A stretch of DNA of 55,181 nucleotides from NCBI RefSeq assembly GCF_003026495.1, contig NZ_PYMA01000026.1, forward strand, positions 1 to 55,181, in the 5' to 3' direction. The notes beneath the pieces are model-generated. The model saw nothing but the letters and a program-made list of their open reading frames with translations, had not been told where the DNA came from and did not search any database. Source of the stretch: Photobacterium sanctipauli (GTDB taxonomy: Bacteria > Pseudomonadota > Gammaproteobacteria > Enterobacterales > Vibrionaceae). A program made the position numbers and the translations under genes. Positions 1 to 7,767 of this stretch are shown here, in pieces. The number at the start of each line of letters is the position of its first letter. The first letter of the stretch is position 1.

Positions 1-65
1 GCCAGTTTAAGGGCTTCTGCTTTAAATTCAGGAGAATGGATAATACGTTTCTTCTTGTTTGTCAT
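1..65 (-). CDS. IS3-family transposase OrfA, N-terminus only
   Basis: The reverse strand encodes MTNKKKRIIHSPEFKAEALK and continues off the window. This is the usual N-terminus of IS3-family OrfA (helix-turn-helix, SPEFKxEAL motif). The start codon is at 65. Only about 21 codons are visible. OrfA binds the element ends and, with OrfB made by programmed frameshifting, catalyses transposition. Confidence 0.85.
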   Translation of the reverse strand, partial: MTNKKKRIIHSPEFKAEALKL

Positions 66-127
66 GATTCACCTCGTTAGTGATTGTACTCACTTAACTC
101 GGTGTCCAAAACTGCTGGTGCGGATCA
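1..127 (-). mobile_element. IS3-family element, orfA-side end (partial)
   Basis: The reverse strand from 127 begins TGATCCGCACCAGCAG and runs on to TGGACACCGAGTTAAGTGAG. This matches the IS3-subgroup terminal inverted repeat (TGAT...GGACAC...TAAGTGAG). A transposase start codon lies 62 bases inside. The outer boundary is therefore placed at 127, next to the ccdB 3' flank. The rest of the element lies left of the window. A second terminus of the same type, in the same orientation, is at 55057. Confidence 0.85.
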
Positions 128-178
128 GCTGATTGTATGGCGTCACAATAAATTGCCCTAAAACTTCCGTAAAAAGCG

Positions 179-496
179 TTAGATGCCAGTAATCAAAAAA
201 TCTATTGCAGCAATAATTTCGCTTCTAAACGTGCTTAGTTCGTTGACTGGGGTCGAGAGAATTCTAGTTGGTACACTAGCCATTTGATGAGTAAGAATTA
301 CAAAGTTACCTTCGTCGATATGAATGGTAGGGCATAAATGACTGGGTGCTTTTTTCTCTAGTAGCTCGATAGGCGTTAAAGGAATAACCAGCCGAGTATT
401 AAGTGAATCTAGTAACTCGCTTTGGACATCAACAAAATATGGGTAGGCGGTAGCGGTGCTCTTATCGTTGTTCTTATAAAGCGTAAATTGCGACAT
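179..496 (-). CDS. ccdB: CcdB-family toxin (gyrase poison)
   Basis: 105 residues, close to the usual CcdB length (about 101). Family landmarks are present: FTLYKN near the N-terminus, YFVDVQSELLDSLNTRLVIP, PTIHIDE, the MASVP motif and a C-terminal IxxAIDFLITGI. In plasmid F CcdB the last residues (WGI) bind GyrA; here the tryptophan is replaced but GI is kept. Its start codon shares one base with the ccdA stop (TAATG), so translation is probably coupled. The IS3 end lies only 51 bases past the stop. Known family role: traps DNA gyrase in a cleaved complex unless bound by CcdA. Activity of this copy is inferred. Confidence 0.9.
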   Translation of the reverse strand: MSQFTLYKNNDKSTATAYPYFVDVQSELLDSLNTRLVIPLTPIELLEKKAPSHLCPTIHIDEGNFVILTHQMASVPTRILSTPVNELSTFRSEIIAAIDFLITGI

Positions 497-741
497 TAGA
501 ATACTCGGTATGAATCAGAAAATAGACCGTGTTTTGCAGTTAAGTCGTTACAAGCTTCAATAGCTTCGGCGTTTTGCTCTAACCATTCAGCTTTCAATCG
601 TTGTTTGACTTCTTTTTCTAGTGCCTGCTCCATTGTTGCAGATAGATTGATGTTTAGGCGTTTGGCTTCGGCTAACAACTCACTGTTTAGACTAAGATTT
701 GTAGCCTTTTTAGGTGCATGCTTATCATATGCGTTTTTCAT
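496..741 (-). CDS. ccdA: CcdA-family antitoxin
   Basis: 81 residues. The N-terminal half fits a ribbon-helix-helix DNA-binding domain (KKATNLSLNSELLAEAKRL). The C-terminal half is the CcdB-binding region (EWLEQNAEAIEACNDLTAKH and a terminal GLFSDSYRVF), very like CcdA of F. A Shine-Dalgarno-like AGGAT sits about 6 bases upstream of the ATG. It lies first in a ccdA-ccdB operon, the canonical antitoxin-before-toxin order, and the pair is normally autoregulated by CcdA-CcdB binding at its own promoter. Promoter elements were not assigned with confidence in 742-860. Confidence 0.9.
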   Translation of the reverse strand: MKNAYDKHAPKKATNLSLNSELLAEAKRLNINLSATMEQALEKEVKQRLKAEWLEQNAEAIEACNDLTAKHGLFSDSYRVF

Positions 742-864
742 GAGGTGATCCTATGCGTATTCACTGTGCGCATTTAGTATGGCCGATAGCAGGGCATATA
801 TCAAATGACTATGGCAGAGCATCGAAGTCTAATCTTAAGAAGCTAATTCAAGTCATCAATTTCA

Positions 865-892
865 GAGCAAATGCTCGATCGCACATTTGCTC
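865..892. repeat. inverted repeat / hairpin downstream of PTS gene
   Basis: GAGCAAATG (865-873) pairs with CATTTGCTC (884-892) around a 10-base loop. It lies directly next to the strong terminator at 897-930 and may extend the stop signal of the leftward PTS gene or form the trailing end of the ccd promoter region. Confidence 0.5.
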
Positions 893-896
893 CAAA

Positions 897-930
897 ACAA
901 AAAAGGGATCTGACAAAGTCAGATCCCTTT
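897..930 (-). terminator. Rho-independent terminator of the PTS gene
   Basis: A perfect 13-bp stem (902-914 with 918-930, AAAGGGATCTGAC) and 3-base loop, followed on the reverse strand by a T-rich tract. It sits about 50 bases past the stop of the leftward PTS gene. Confidence 0.9.
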
Positions 931-980
931 CGCGTTATCAACCTAGCCATTTAGCCACGTTGTTTATTCCATTCTAATGC

Positions 981-2432
981 TTACTTGTCATCAACCTTAA
1001 CAAACATCGTGGTTAGGACGAATGACAGGGCGAACACACCACAGACACCCAGTACAGCCTGAATGAAGTTCTGTGTACCTGCTGATAGGTAAGCAGGAAG
1101 ACTGAACACAGAAGACAGGATGTAGCTTGTTAGGTGAGTATCCAATGTGACAGAGATGGCACCGAATACACCTGCTGCAAGGCTAGCGGTGAACATGGCT
1201 TTAGTGTACTTGGTAAGCACACCGAATAGCGCAGGTTCAGTAATACCTAGAATTGCTGTTACACCAGACCCCGCTGTGATTGAAGATTGCTCTTTCGAGA
1301 CAGTTTTACGCTGCTTGTGCCAGATAGCAAGGGTTGCACCCGCAATCGCAAGGTTGCCCAAGCACATGATAGGCATGAGTAGATCTTTGCCGTACAGCGC
1401 GAAGTTGTTCAGGCTGATTGGCGTCATGCTGTGGTGAATACCGAACACGATAGTAATAGGACGTGTTAGACCGAATACGAAACCTGTCAGCGTTGGTGAA
1501 ATTTCAAGTAGAGAGCTTACAACCCAACCAGCACCATTACTTAGCCACATACCTAGAGGGCCAACAAATGACAGGGTGGCGGTTGCCGTTACTGCGAAGG
1601 CAAACAGTGGTGTCAGTACCGGCTTAGCAACAGTTGGCACAATGCTATCAACAAGCGGTGTGACTTTAGAAAGTAGCCATACTGCGAGGATGGTCGGTAC
1701 GATTGAGCCGCCGTAGTTCATCAACTCGATTGGCACGACGCCAAGCACGGTTAATTCTGCCACCTCGCTTGCCGCTTTTAGTGCCGCCGCTTTTTCAATT
1801 AGTTGCGGGGACAGCATAGCTGCTGCAACAGCCAGCGCGATGTATTCGTTAACTTTGAACATCTTCGCTGCCGAGAAAGAAACCAGCATAGGTAGGAAGA
1901 AGAACACGGCAACCGAAATCGAACGGAAGAAGAAAACAGTGTCTGATGTTTCTGAAATGACGTTAGTTGCGATAAGGCCAGATAGTAAGCCCATCAACAT
2001 ACCGGCACCGGCGATAGCAGGGACAACTGGGCCAAAAATACCCGCTACGATACGCATCGCGTTTTGGAATAGCTTGCCGTCTTTGGCTGAGGCAGCCGTA
2101 TCGTCAGTATTGCTTGCTACGTTACCGTCTTGCAGCATACCTTGCAGCGTTTTGTGCCACTGCTCGACATCAACACCAATGATGATCTGAGTCTGATCTT
2201 GGGCAAAAACGACGCCTTGGACACCACTTATCGACTTAAGCGTCTCTTCCGAGGCAAGAGATTGATCTTTAAGCTTCAGTCGTAACCTTGTCATACAGTG
2301 TGTCGCATCAGCAATGTTACCAATGCCACCCAAAGCATCAATCATCAGTGTTAATCGTTCAGCAACACTGCTTTTCTTAGATGATGCTGAATTCTTTTTT
2401 CCAAAAGCACCCATTGACTCACTAATTTGCAT
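981..2432 (-). CDS. PTS sugar transporter subunit EIIBC (glucose/sucrose superfamily)
   Basis: 483 residues. The EIIB domain lies at about 22-100 with the phosphocysteine loop DATHCMTRLRLKLKD. The EIIC membrane domain follows from about 120 (GPVVPAIAGAGMLMGLLSGL and about ten hydrophobic helices, with the PITIVFGIHHSMTPI region that lies near the sugar site in this superfamily). No EIIA domain is attached, so it must borrow one, most likely EIIA-Glc. Domain order B-C and size fit the SacP/TreB/MurP type; substrate cannot be assigned. It is divergent from the enolase-superfamily gene at 2891 across a roughly 450-bp region, with a GntR/HutC regulator beyond, so these three probably form one sugar locus. 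It ends at a strong terminator. Confidence 0.9.
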   Translation of the reverse strand: MQISESMGAFGKKNSASSKKSSVAERLTLMIDALGGIGNIADATHCMTRLRLKLKDQSLASEETLKSISGVQGVVFAQDQTQIIIGVDVEQWHKTLQGMLQDGNVASNTDDTAASAKDGKLFQNAMRIVAGIFGPVVPAIAGAGMLMGLLSGLIATNVISETSDTVFFFRSISVAVFFFLPMLVSFSAAKMFKVNEYIALAVAAAMLSPQLIEKAAALKAASEVAELTVLGVVPIELMNYGGSIVPTILAVWLLSKVTPLVDSIVPTVAKPVLTPLFAFAVTATATLSFVGPLGMWLSNGAGWVVSSLLEISPTLTGFVFGLTRPITIVFGIHHSMTPISLNNFALYGKDLLMPIMCLGNLAIAGATLAIWHKQRKTVSKEQSSITAGSGVTAILGITEPALFGVLTKYTKAMFTASLAAGVFGAISVTLDTHLTSYILSSVFSLPAYLSAGTQNFIQAVLGVCGVFALSFVLTTMFVKVDDK

Positions 2433-2890
2433 AATATTATTAACTCTCTTTCAGAAAATAAATCTAGTGGAGTACAAACTCTTTGTAAAACAGTTCAAAC
2501 TACCCAGATTCAATTATTTCAAGATATTAGATACTTATATCGGCTGGCTGCGATATAAAGTCGTACATTCTTATTATCTTCTTAGTCCTGTTAATCATTT
2601 ATCAGTGCACCAACTTGCAGATAAAACCTTGGTGATGTCGCCGTCAGTGCTTGATGTAGGTGAATAATATAGAACCACGACAAAAATCCAACGCGGCAAA
2701 CTGAGAGTTCAATCACGTTTTTTGGCGCATTTTAGGGGTGATGAAGCAATTTATTACGATTGGTCTGTTTTTGACGTAAGTTTTGCTAACTTACCATACC
2801 AATTAAATTTTATTAAAAAATGCACTTGAAAAGGGCTATTTTTAGTTGGTATATATAAAAATAGATTCCGGTTCAGATGAGACTTTCATT
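2433..2890. promoter_or_regulatory. divergent control region of the PTS / RspA-like locus
   Basis: About 450 bases without a convincing gene separate two divergent starts. The 2776-2794 stretch is a perfect palindrome, GTAAGTT-TTGCT-AACTTAC, a plausible operator for the nearby GntR/HutC regulator or for a global factor. It is followed by ATACCAATTAAATTTTATT, AT-rich sequence that could hold the rightward promoter. No firm -35/-10 pair was assigned. Confidence 0.4.
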
Positions 2891-4090
2891 GTGAAAAAAA
2901 ACATAATCAGTGATATTGAGTGCATTATTACTAAACCAGATAGACATAACCTAATTACGGTAATTGTAAAAACCGAACAAGGTGTGACTGGTTATGGTTG
3001 TGCTACGTTTCAACAGCGCCCATTAGCTGTTAAAACCATGGTTGATGAATATCTAAAGCCATTACTGATTGGTAAAGATGCGAATAATATCGAAGACTTA
3101 TGGCAAATGATGATGGTTAACGCCTATTGGCGTAATGGACCCGTTATCAATAATGCTGTTTCTGGCGTTGATATGGCGCTGTGGGATATTAAGGCAAAAC
3201 TAGCACAAATGCCTTTGCACCAACTGTTTGGTGGAAAATCGCGTGATGCCATTCCTGTTTATACCCACGCAACCAGCGATACAATGGAAGGTATTTATGA
3301 ACTTGTAGACGAGTTCTTATCGCAAGGTTATAAGCATATTCGTTGTCAGCTAGGTTTCTATGGTGGTGTGCCTGAAAACATCCATACAACAGCAAACCCA
3401 ACGGAAGGGTCATACTTTGATCAAGACCAATACATGGATAATACAATTACCATGTTTAAACTACTTCGTGAAAAATATGGCAACCAATTCCATATTCTTC
3501 ATGATGTACATGAGCGTCTTTTCCCGAATCAGGCCATCCAGTTTGCGAAAGAAGTAGAGCAATATAAGCCGTACTTCATTGAAGATATTTTACCGCCAAG
3601 CCAAACAGAGTGGCTGGATAATATCCGTAGTCAAACATCAGTATCATTAGGTTTGGGTGAGTTGTTTAATAACCCTGAAGAGTGGAAACAGCTGATCATC
3701 AATCGCCGAATCGACTTCATTCGTTGCCATGTTTCACAAATTGGCGGTATTACACCGGCACTGAAACTTGCGCACTTGTGTCAAACCTTCGGTGTGCGTT
3801 TAGCTTGGCATTGCCCGCCTGACATGACACCAATCGGTGCAGCAGTAAACACCCATATGAATGTGCATTTACACAATGCTGCTATTCAAGAACATGTTGA
3901 ATATAAAGAGAATACTCGTGCTGTGTTCCCGAATGCACCAGAGCCGAAAAATGGCTTCCTGTATGCGTTAGAAGAGAACGGTATCGGTGTTGAAATGGAC
4001 GTAGAGAAGGCGAGAGACTTCCCTGTGACTTACCGACCACATGAGTGGACACAAAGCCGTTTACCTGATGGTACGATTCATACGCCTTAA
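2891..4090 (+). CDS. Enolase-superfamily dehydratase, RspA / mannonate-dehydratase subgroup
   Basis: About 400 residues, full length for the family. Landmarks align with E. coli RspA: SGVDMALWDIKAKLAQMPLHQLFGG, the HDVHERL acid/base motif, the metal-ligand strands FIEDILPP and GLGELF, and WHCPPDMTPIG near the C-terminus. Members dehydrate sugar acids such as D-mannonate or D-gluconate, but many RspA-type members have little or no such activity, so substrate is open. Start: GTG 2891 gives an N-terminus (VKKNIISDIEC) that lines up with RspA. An in-frame TTG at 2846, preceded by AAGGG, would add 15 residues. It is followed by a bidirectional terminator and is divergent from the PTS permease. Confidence 0.85.
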   Translation: MKKNIISDIECIITKPDRHNLITVIVKTEQGVTGYGCATFQQRPLAVKTMVDEYLKPLLIGKDANNIEDLWQMMMVNAYWRNGPVINNAVSGVDMALWDIKAKLAQMPLHQLFGGKSRDAIPVYTHATSDTMEGIYELVDEFLSQGYKHIRCQLGFYGGVPENIHTTANPTEGSYFDQDQYMDNTITMFKLLREKYGNQFHILHDVHERLFPNQAIQFAKEVEQYKPYFIEDILPPSQTEWLDNIRSQTSVSLGLGELFNNPEEWKQLIINRRIDFIRCHVSQIGGITPALKLAHLCQTFGVRLAWHCPPDMTPIGAAVNTHMNVHLHNAAIQEHVEYKENTRAVFPNAPEPKNGFLYALEENGIGVEMDVEKARDFPVTYRPHEWTQSRLPDGTIHTP

Positions 4091-4112
4091 GGTATTTGTG
4101 ACCGTATTTAGT

Positions 4113-4143
4113 AAAATAGCCGCTTTTAAGCGGCTATTTTTTT
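4113..4143. terminator. bidirectional Rho-independent terminator
   Basis: Stem AAAATAGCCGCTT pairs across a short loop with AAGCGGCTATTTT, with T runs on both strands. It serves the rightward dehydratase gene and overlaps the stop codon (4134-4136) of the leftward regulator gene. Confidence 0.85.
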
Positions 4144-4841
4144 CCTCGCATTTTAATATTTTCGCTATTAAAAGGGACAAGGTAAGTACAGTTATAATCG
4201 ATATCGACCACTTCACTGACAATAAAGACTTCGCCAGTGGATAAAAAACCTCGGTTATTAATACTCATTGCTGCAATGCCTTTTTTACAACCTAGCAGCT
4301 GAGCGTCTTCTTTCGAAACATTTACTGCTTTATAGTTGGTTAAGTAACGTGCGATGTCATAACCTAAATCCAGGGTATGGTTTTGCAGCGAACTTTCAAT
4401 AATCTCTGCTGTCATTTTGCTAAATAAGCTAACGGGTAATTTGGTGTTTTCTAATTGAACCACCGCGCCGTTAACTAAACGTAGCCGTTTTATATCCCAA
4501 ATATAATCATCTTCACCAAATTGGAATATGTTTTTATCATGCCCGGTTGCGAGTTTCTTATGTAAGCTGACTTTTTTATAGGAAATTTCGTTAAAGCTGT
4601 TTTCCGTAATTGAGTTATAAATGAGCGGATTGTCGCGAACCGATTCTTTTACATAGTGACCAGCACCAAGTTTTGCTGTTACGACACCGATCGCTTCCAG
4701 CTTGCTTAGCGCTTTTCTTATTGTGAAGCGTGAGACTGCGTAGCTTTCAGCAAGATCCCTTTCAGCTGGCAATTTTACGCTTATTTTATTTTGGTAAATT
4801 TTGCTCAGAATATCTTGAACTACAAAGTCATACTTCTTCAT
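4134..4841 (-). CDS. GntR-family regulator, HutC (UTRA) subfamily
   Basis: 235 residues. The N-terminal winged helix-turn-helix is typical of GntR proteins: LPAERDLAESYAVSRFTIRKALSKLEAIGVV at about 24-54, then the GAGHYV wing. Residues 85-235 fit the UTRA ligand-binding fold, with WDIKRLRLVNGAVVQLENTKLP as the characteristic strand pair. HutC-type regulators bind sugar phosphates, amino acids or related metabolites and usually repress neighbouring catabolic genes. Its position beside the PTS permease and dehydratase makes it the likely local regulator. The gene is convergent with the dehydratase and shares its terminator. Confidence 0.88.
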   Translation of the reverse strand: MKKYDFVVQDILSKIYQNKISVKLPAERDLAESYAVSRFTIRKALSKLEAIGVVTAKLGAGHYVKESVRDNPLIYNSITENSFNEISYKKVSLHKKLATGHDKNIFQFGEDDYIWDIKRLRLVNGAVVQLENTKLPVSLFSKMTAEIIESSLQNHTLDLGYDIARYLTNYKAVNVSKEDAQLLGCKKGIAAMSINNRGFLSTGEVFIVSEVVDIDYNCTYLVPFNSENIKMRGKK

Positions 4842-4975
4842 TGGTGTGTTCTGTCTTGGAAAGCTACTTTATTTGATATTTTAGGGATATAACCAAGCTA
4901 CTTCAAGAGTGGCGGGTGAGGGGATGGGCGTTCAATCGCGAGTGGTAAAGGCAGTAAATAGACGCGAAATCAGTG

Positions 4976-5017
4976 TTGAACTGAATAGGCCGCATTTGCT
5001 CAACCTATTCAGCTCAA
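4976..5017. repeat. inverted repeat downstream of the phosphatase gene
   Basis: TTGAACTGAATAGG (4976-4989) pairs with CCTATTCAGCTCAA (5004-5017) with one mismatch. It lies in the gap between the regulator promoter and the leftward phosphatase stop. It lacks a clear T run, so it is a possible weak terminator or mRNA end structure. The nearby AAGCTACTTCAAG (about 4894-4907) resembles a short sequence that recurs in Vibrionaceae intergenic regions. Confidence 0.45.
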
Positions 5018-5082
5018 GGGGGATGGCGGTTGGGTTGTTATGGATAGCTAGTCACGAACAGCTAATAATTAAGATATGGCGA

Positions 5083-6783
5083 CTAATGTTTGGTGATCTC
5101 TGATAAAACATCACCAATAGAGCCACTTGGTTGGGTGACCCCCAATACATTCGATAGCGTGGGGGCGATATCGTAGGGGGTGATTGGGCGTGACACCTGC
5201 TGTGATTTGATGGTGTGTCCGGCAAAAATAACCGGGACATGGGTATCGTATCGCCAAGGGGAGCCATGGGTTGAAGCGATAGTGAGTCCATCCATGTCGT
5301 TAATGTATGTTCGTGGGTTAAATACTACGTAGACATCACCGGAACGTTGCGGGTGGTAGTTATTTTTTACTAGCTGCATTAGGTGTGAATCTGGCAGCGA
5401 ATTAGCTTCGATATCGCGACTGGTCACAGCAGCGGCGACACCTTCTATTTTGGCAACTTCATCTGCTATGACGGCTTGTACGGTGCCTAAGTCGAGCCCT
5501 TTGCGCTTGATCACCTCATGGTCGAGGTAAATATAAGGCTGGGCATAAAGGCGAACCAAATCTTCACCCACTCCAAATCGAGATTTCAGTGTTTTGATTA
5601 ACGCCGGTTTAACCACTTCTTTGTCAAAGTATCTCGCTGTTTGGTAGCCCAGGGCATTCACCGTTGGGGCTGCTTCAGGTACGCCATGATCCGCGGAAAG
5701 CACGATCAGGGTATTTTCTAGGCCGACTTTGTTATCAACTTGGCCAAGTAATTTGGCAATGGTGCTATCGAGGCGTATTAGGTTGTCTTCGGTTTCTAGG
5801 CTCGAAGGGCCATACATATGGATGACATAGTCATTAGATGAAAAGCTGACCGCAAGGTAGTCGGTGAACTTGCCTTGACCTAACTGCTCTTTATCAATCA
5901 ATGTTGAGGCAAAGTTTTCGGTTAACTCATCACCTGCTGGGCTAAGTGTTAGCATGGTGCTGAAATAGGGATAACTTGCTGGCCCATACGGATGTGGGAA
6001 AGTACGCTTGAACCCGGCAAGATCAACCTTGTGCTCTGTTGCGGTTTCTTTTAGCGTGTATTTTTCCCGGGGCAATGAAAGTGTCCAGCGTTGCTTTGAA
6101 TATTGTGCAGTGTGATCTGCGGCGTTCCAATCCATCACCCAGCTTGGGTATTGTTGATAGTAATAGTTACTGGTGACAAATTCAGATTGGGCTTTCGAGA
6201 ACCAAAAAGCTTTACCGGAGTGACCTGCTAATGAAATTGCGCCTCTGTCTTTGACTGAGACAGAGAATATTTTTGATTCTCCGTTACTTGCTACTGCTAA
6301 TTCGTCACTGAAGGTGGTTGACAGGATAGGCTCAGGTGAGCGCCCGTCTTGCTTTGCAGCTTTTTGAGTTGGGTCGATCTCTGTAGATTGATTAACACCT
6401 GCATTGGCGCTGAGCATGTTGTAGTTTTCATCTTCAACATTGTAAACAAGACGCGCTTTGCTTCTGTCATACCAGACATTACCAACCATGCCATGTACGC
6501 TCGGTGGTGCGCCGGTTGCCAGCGAGACATGACCGACAATAGTTTCTGTGTTGCCGTGCTGATAGTGGGCATTGGTGTAATAGACCCCCTGATCCATCAA
6601 GTATCGAAAACCAGATTCACCAAAATTGTGCTTATAACGTTCGAGTAAATCGGCTCGCAGGCCGTCGACAGTGATTTGTAGCACCAGTTTAGGTGTTTCT
6701 GTCGCTGCGGTGGCTGGGGCTGACATTAGCCCAATGGCGGAGCAGCTGGCTAGGGTAAGCAGTGGTATCCATGCTTTTTTCAT
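5083..6783 (-). CDS. PafA-type alkaline phosphatase / phosphodiesterase
   Basis: Start taken at ATG 6783, which gives a clean signal peptide (MKKAWIPLLTLASCSAIGLM...ATA); an upstream ATG at 6843 overlaps the preceding gene. About 566 residues, alkaline-phosphatase superfamily. Motifs: TVDGLRAD (metal Asp), NTETIVGH with the putative Thr nucleophile (residue 81), Asn 102 in HGMVGNVWYD exactly 21 residues later, VKDRGAI with Lys 178 and Arg 180, SADHG, and STHGSPWRYDTHVP. The Thr/Asn/Lys/Arg set is that of PafA phosphate monoesterases, not of formylglycine sulfatases. Periplasmic. It follows the SUMF1-domain gene with overlap or tight spacing, so the two are one transcript. Confidence 0.88.
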   Translation of the reverse strand: MKKAWIPLLTLASCSAIGLMSAPATAATETPKLVLQITVDGLRADLLERYKHNFGESGFRYLMDQGVYYTNAHYQHGNTETIVGHVSLATGAPPSVHGMVGNVWYDRSKARLVYNVEDENYNMLSANAGVNQSTEIDPTQKAAKQDGRSPEPILSTTFSDELAVASNGESKIFSVSVKDRGAISLAGHSGKAFWFSKAQSEFVTSNYYYQQYPSWVMDWNAADHTAQYSKQRWTLSLPREKYTLKETATEHKVDLAGFKRTFPHPYGPASYPYFSTMLTLSPAGDELTENFASTLIDKEQLGQGKFTDYLAVSFSSNDYVIHMYGPSSLETEDNLIRLDSTIAKLLGQVDNKVGLENTLIVLSADHGVPEAAPTVNALGYQTARYFDKEVVKPALIKTLKSRFGVGEDLVRLYAQPYIYLDHEVIKRKGLDLGTVQAVIADEVAKIEGVAAAVTSRDIEANSLPDSHLMQLVKNNYHPQRSGDVYVVFNPRTYINDMDGLTIASTHGSPWRYDTHVPVIFAGHTIKSQQVSRPITPYDIAPTLSNVLGVTQPSGSIGDVLSEITKH

Positions 6784-6832
6784 TTTGTTGTCTCGCTGGA
6801 TTAATAAACTAGATTGAGGCCAAGTGTTTGCC

Positions 6833-7627
6833 CTAATTGGCATCTCTTACCAGCCTTAGTCCCATATCAGACATAAGGATCGATTGGCTGGCAAAATCTC
6901 GGCGGAAGTTTTCTGACTCGTTGGCGTCGTAGGCGAAGCTGCCGCCACGCACTGATTTGTGGGCAAGACCGATATCGGTGTCTTGCGCGTTGTTAGGGTT
7001 GTTGGAAGGTGCGTAACGATAGTAACCCGCGTCAAAAGCATCAATGACAAACTCGCCGACGTTACCGGTCATATCATAGAGTCCCAGCTCATTTGGTTGC
7101 TTTTGTCCAACAGGGCGAGCGCGATTACCCGCATTGCCTGCATACCAAGCAACCTCATCAATATTATTCGAACCACTGAAAGTATAGCCTTTGCTTTCGT
7201 TGCCTCCGCGTGCGGCAAATTCCCATTCGGCTTCGGTGGGAAGGCGGTAGTTGGCACCTGTGAGTTCATTCAATTTGTCGACAAAGAAGTTTGCTTGTTG
7301 CCAGCTGATATTGTTGACCGGCACATCGGGATCTTTGAAGTAGCTGAGTGATGCGCCCATTACTGACTCGAACAAGCCTTGGGTGACTTCGTATTTGGCA
7401 ATGTAGAAGCTATCGACCGTGACTTGTCGTGCTGGTTGTTCTGACTTTGCTGCGGTTTCATCATTCGAGCCCATTTCAAAACTACCGCCTTCAACAAGTA
7501 CCATTTCATCTTCTATCTGTTGTTGAATCGGGTGTGGTATCGGCTCGGAATGGCTTGATGCCAACCAGATGGCAGCTGTGGTGCTAAGGACAGCAGCAAG
7601 AGCAAAGTGTTTTGAGCGAGAAGGCAT
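6833..7627 (-). CDS. SUMF1-domain (formylglycine-generating-enzyme-like) protein without cysteines
   Basis: 264 residues: a signal anchor at 7-24, then a complete SUMF1/FGE-sulfatase fold: MVLVEGGSFEMGS, FYIAKYEVTQGLF, PVNNISWQQANFF, YRLPTEAEWEFAARGG, LYDMTGNVGEF, VRGGSFAYDANESENFRRDF and MGLRLV. True aerobic FGE needs a redox cysteine pair after GGSY. This protein contains no cysteine at all, so it cannot use that chemistry and is more likely a structural or binding domain. TGNVGEF also replaces the usual TGNVWEW. It is first in a leftward pair with the PafA-type phosphatase and is divergent from the radical SAM maturase gene. Confidence 0.87.
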   Translation of the reverse strand: MPSRSKHFALAAVLSTTAAIWLASSHSEPIPHPIQQQIEDEMVLVEGGSFEMGSNDETAAKSEQPARQVTVDSFYIAKYEVTQGLFESVMGASLSYFKDPDVPVNNISWQQANFFVDKLNELTGANYRLPTEAEWEFAARGGNESKGYTFSGSNNIDEVAWYAGNAGNRARPVGQKQPNELGLYDMTGNVGEFVIDAFDAGYYRYAPSNNPNNAQDTDIGLAHKSVRGGSFAYDANESENFRRDFASQSILMSDMGLRLVRDAN

Positions 7628-7674
7628 GGCCGATACTCCAAAATGAACAGAGCACCATTGTAGGCAATTTGGTC

Positions 7675-7698
7675 ATACCCATAGGTTATAAGGGGTAT
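7675..7698. promoter_or_regulatory. inverted repeat in the divergent promoter region
   Basis: ATACCC (7675-7680) and GGGTAT (7693-7698) flank a 12-base AT-rich centre. They lie between the SUMF1-domain gene and the radical SAM gene, placed where an operator acting on both promoters could sit. No regulator for this cluster is visible in the window. Confidence 0.3.
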
Positions 7699-7767
7699 AA
7701 CAAGCGATCTGGCGTGGAGGTCATTAACATGACGCCTTACCTCAGTTAATGGCTTCAAAGGTGAGAT

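Noticed and set aside
128..190. Integron attC-like core (GTTAGAT on one strand, ATCTAAC on the other) at the ccdB stop
   Set aside because: Fits one core box of a cassette recombination site, and ccdAB pairs do occur in integron cassettes, but no second core box was found before the IS boundary at 127.
753..977. 74-codon frame overlapping the ccd promoter and terminator
   Set aside because: Runs through the PTS terminator hairpin and has no family similarity; a chance frame.
4909..5103. 64-codon frame between the regulator and phosphatase genes
   Set aside because: Spans the inverted repeat at 4976-5017 and overlaps the phosphatase end; chance frame.
5083..6783. Reading the phosphatase as a sulfatase because of its SUMF1 and anSME neighbours
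   Set aside because: The nucleophile region TETIVGH with Asn 21 residues on and a KDR motif is PafA-type; there is no C/S-x-P/A-x-R.
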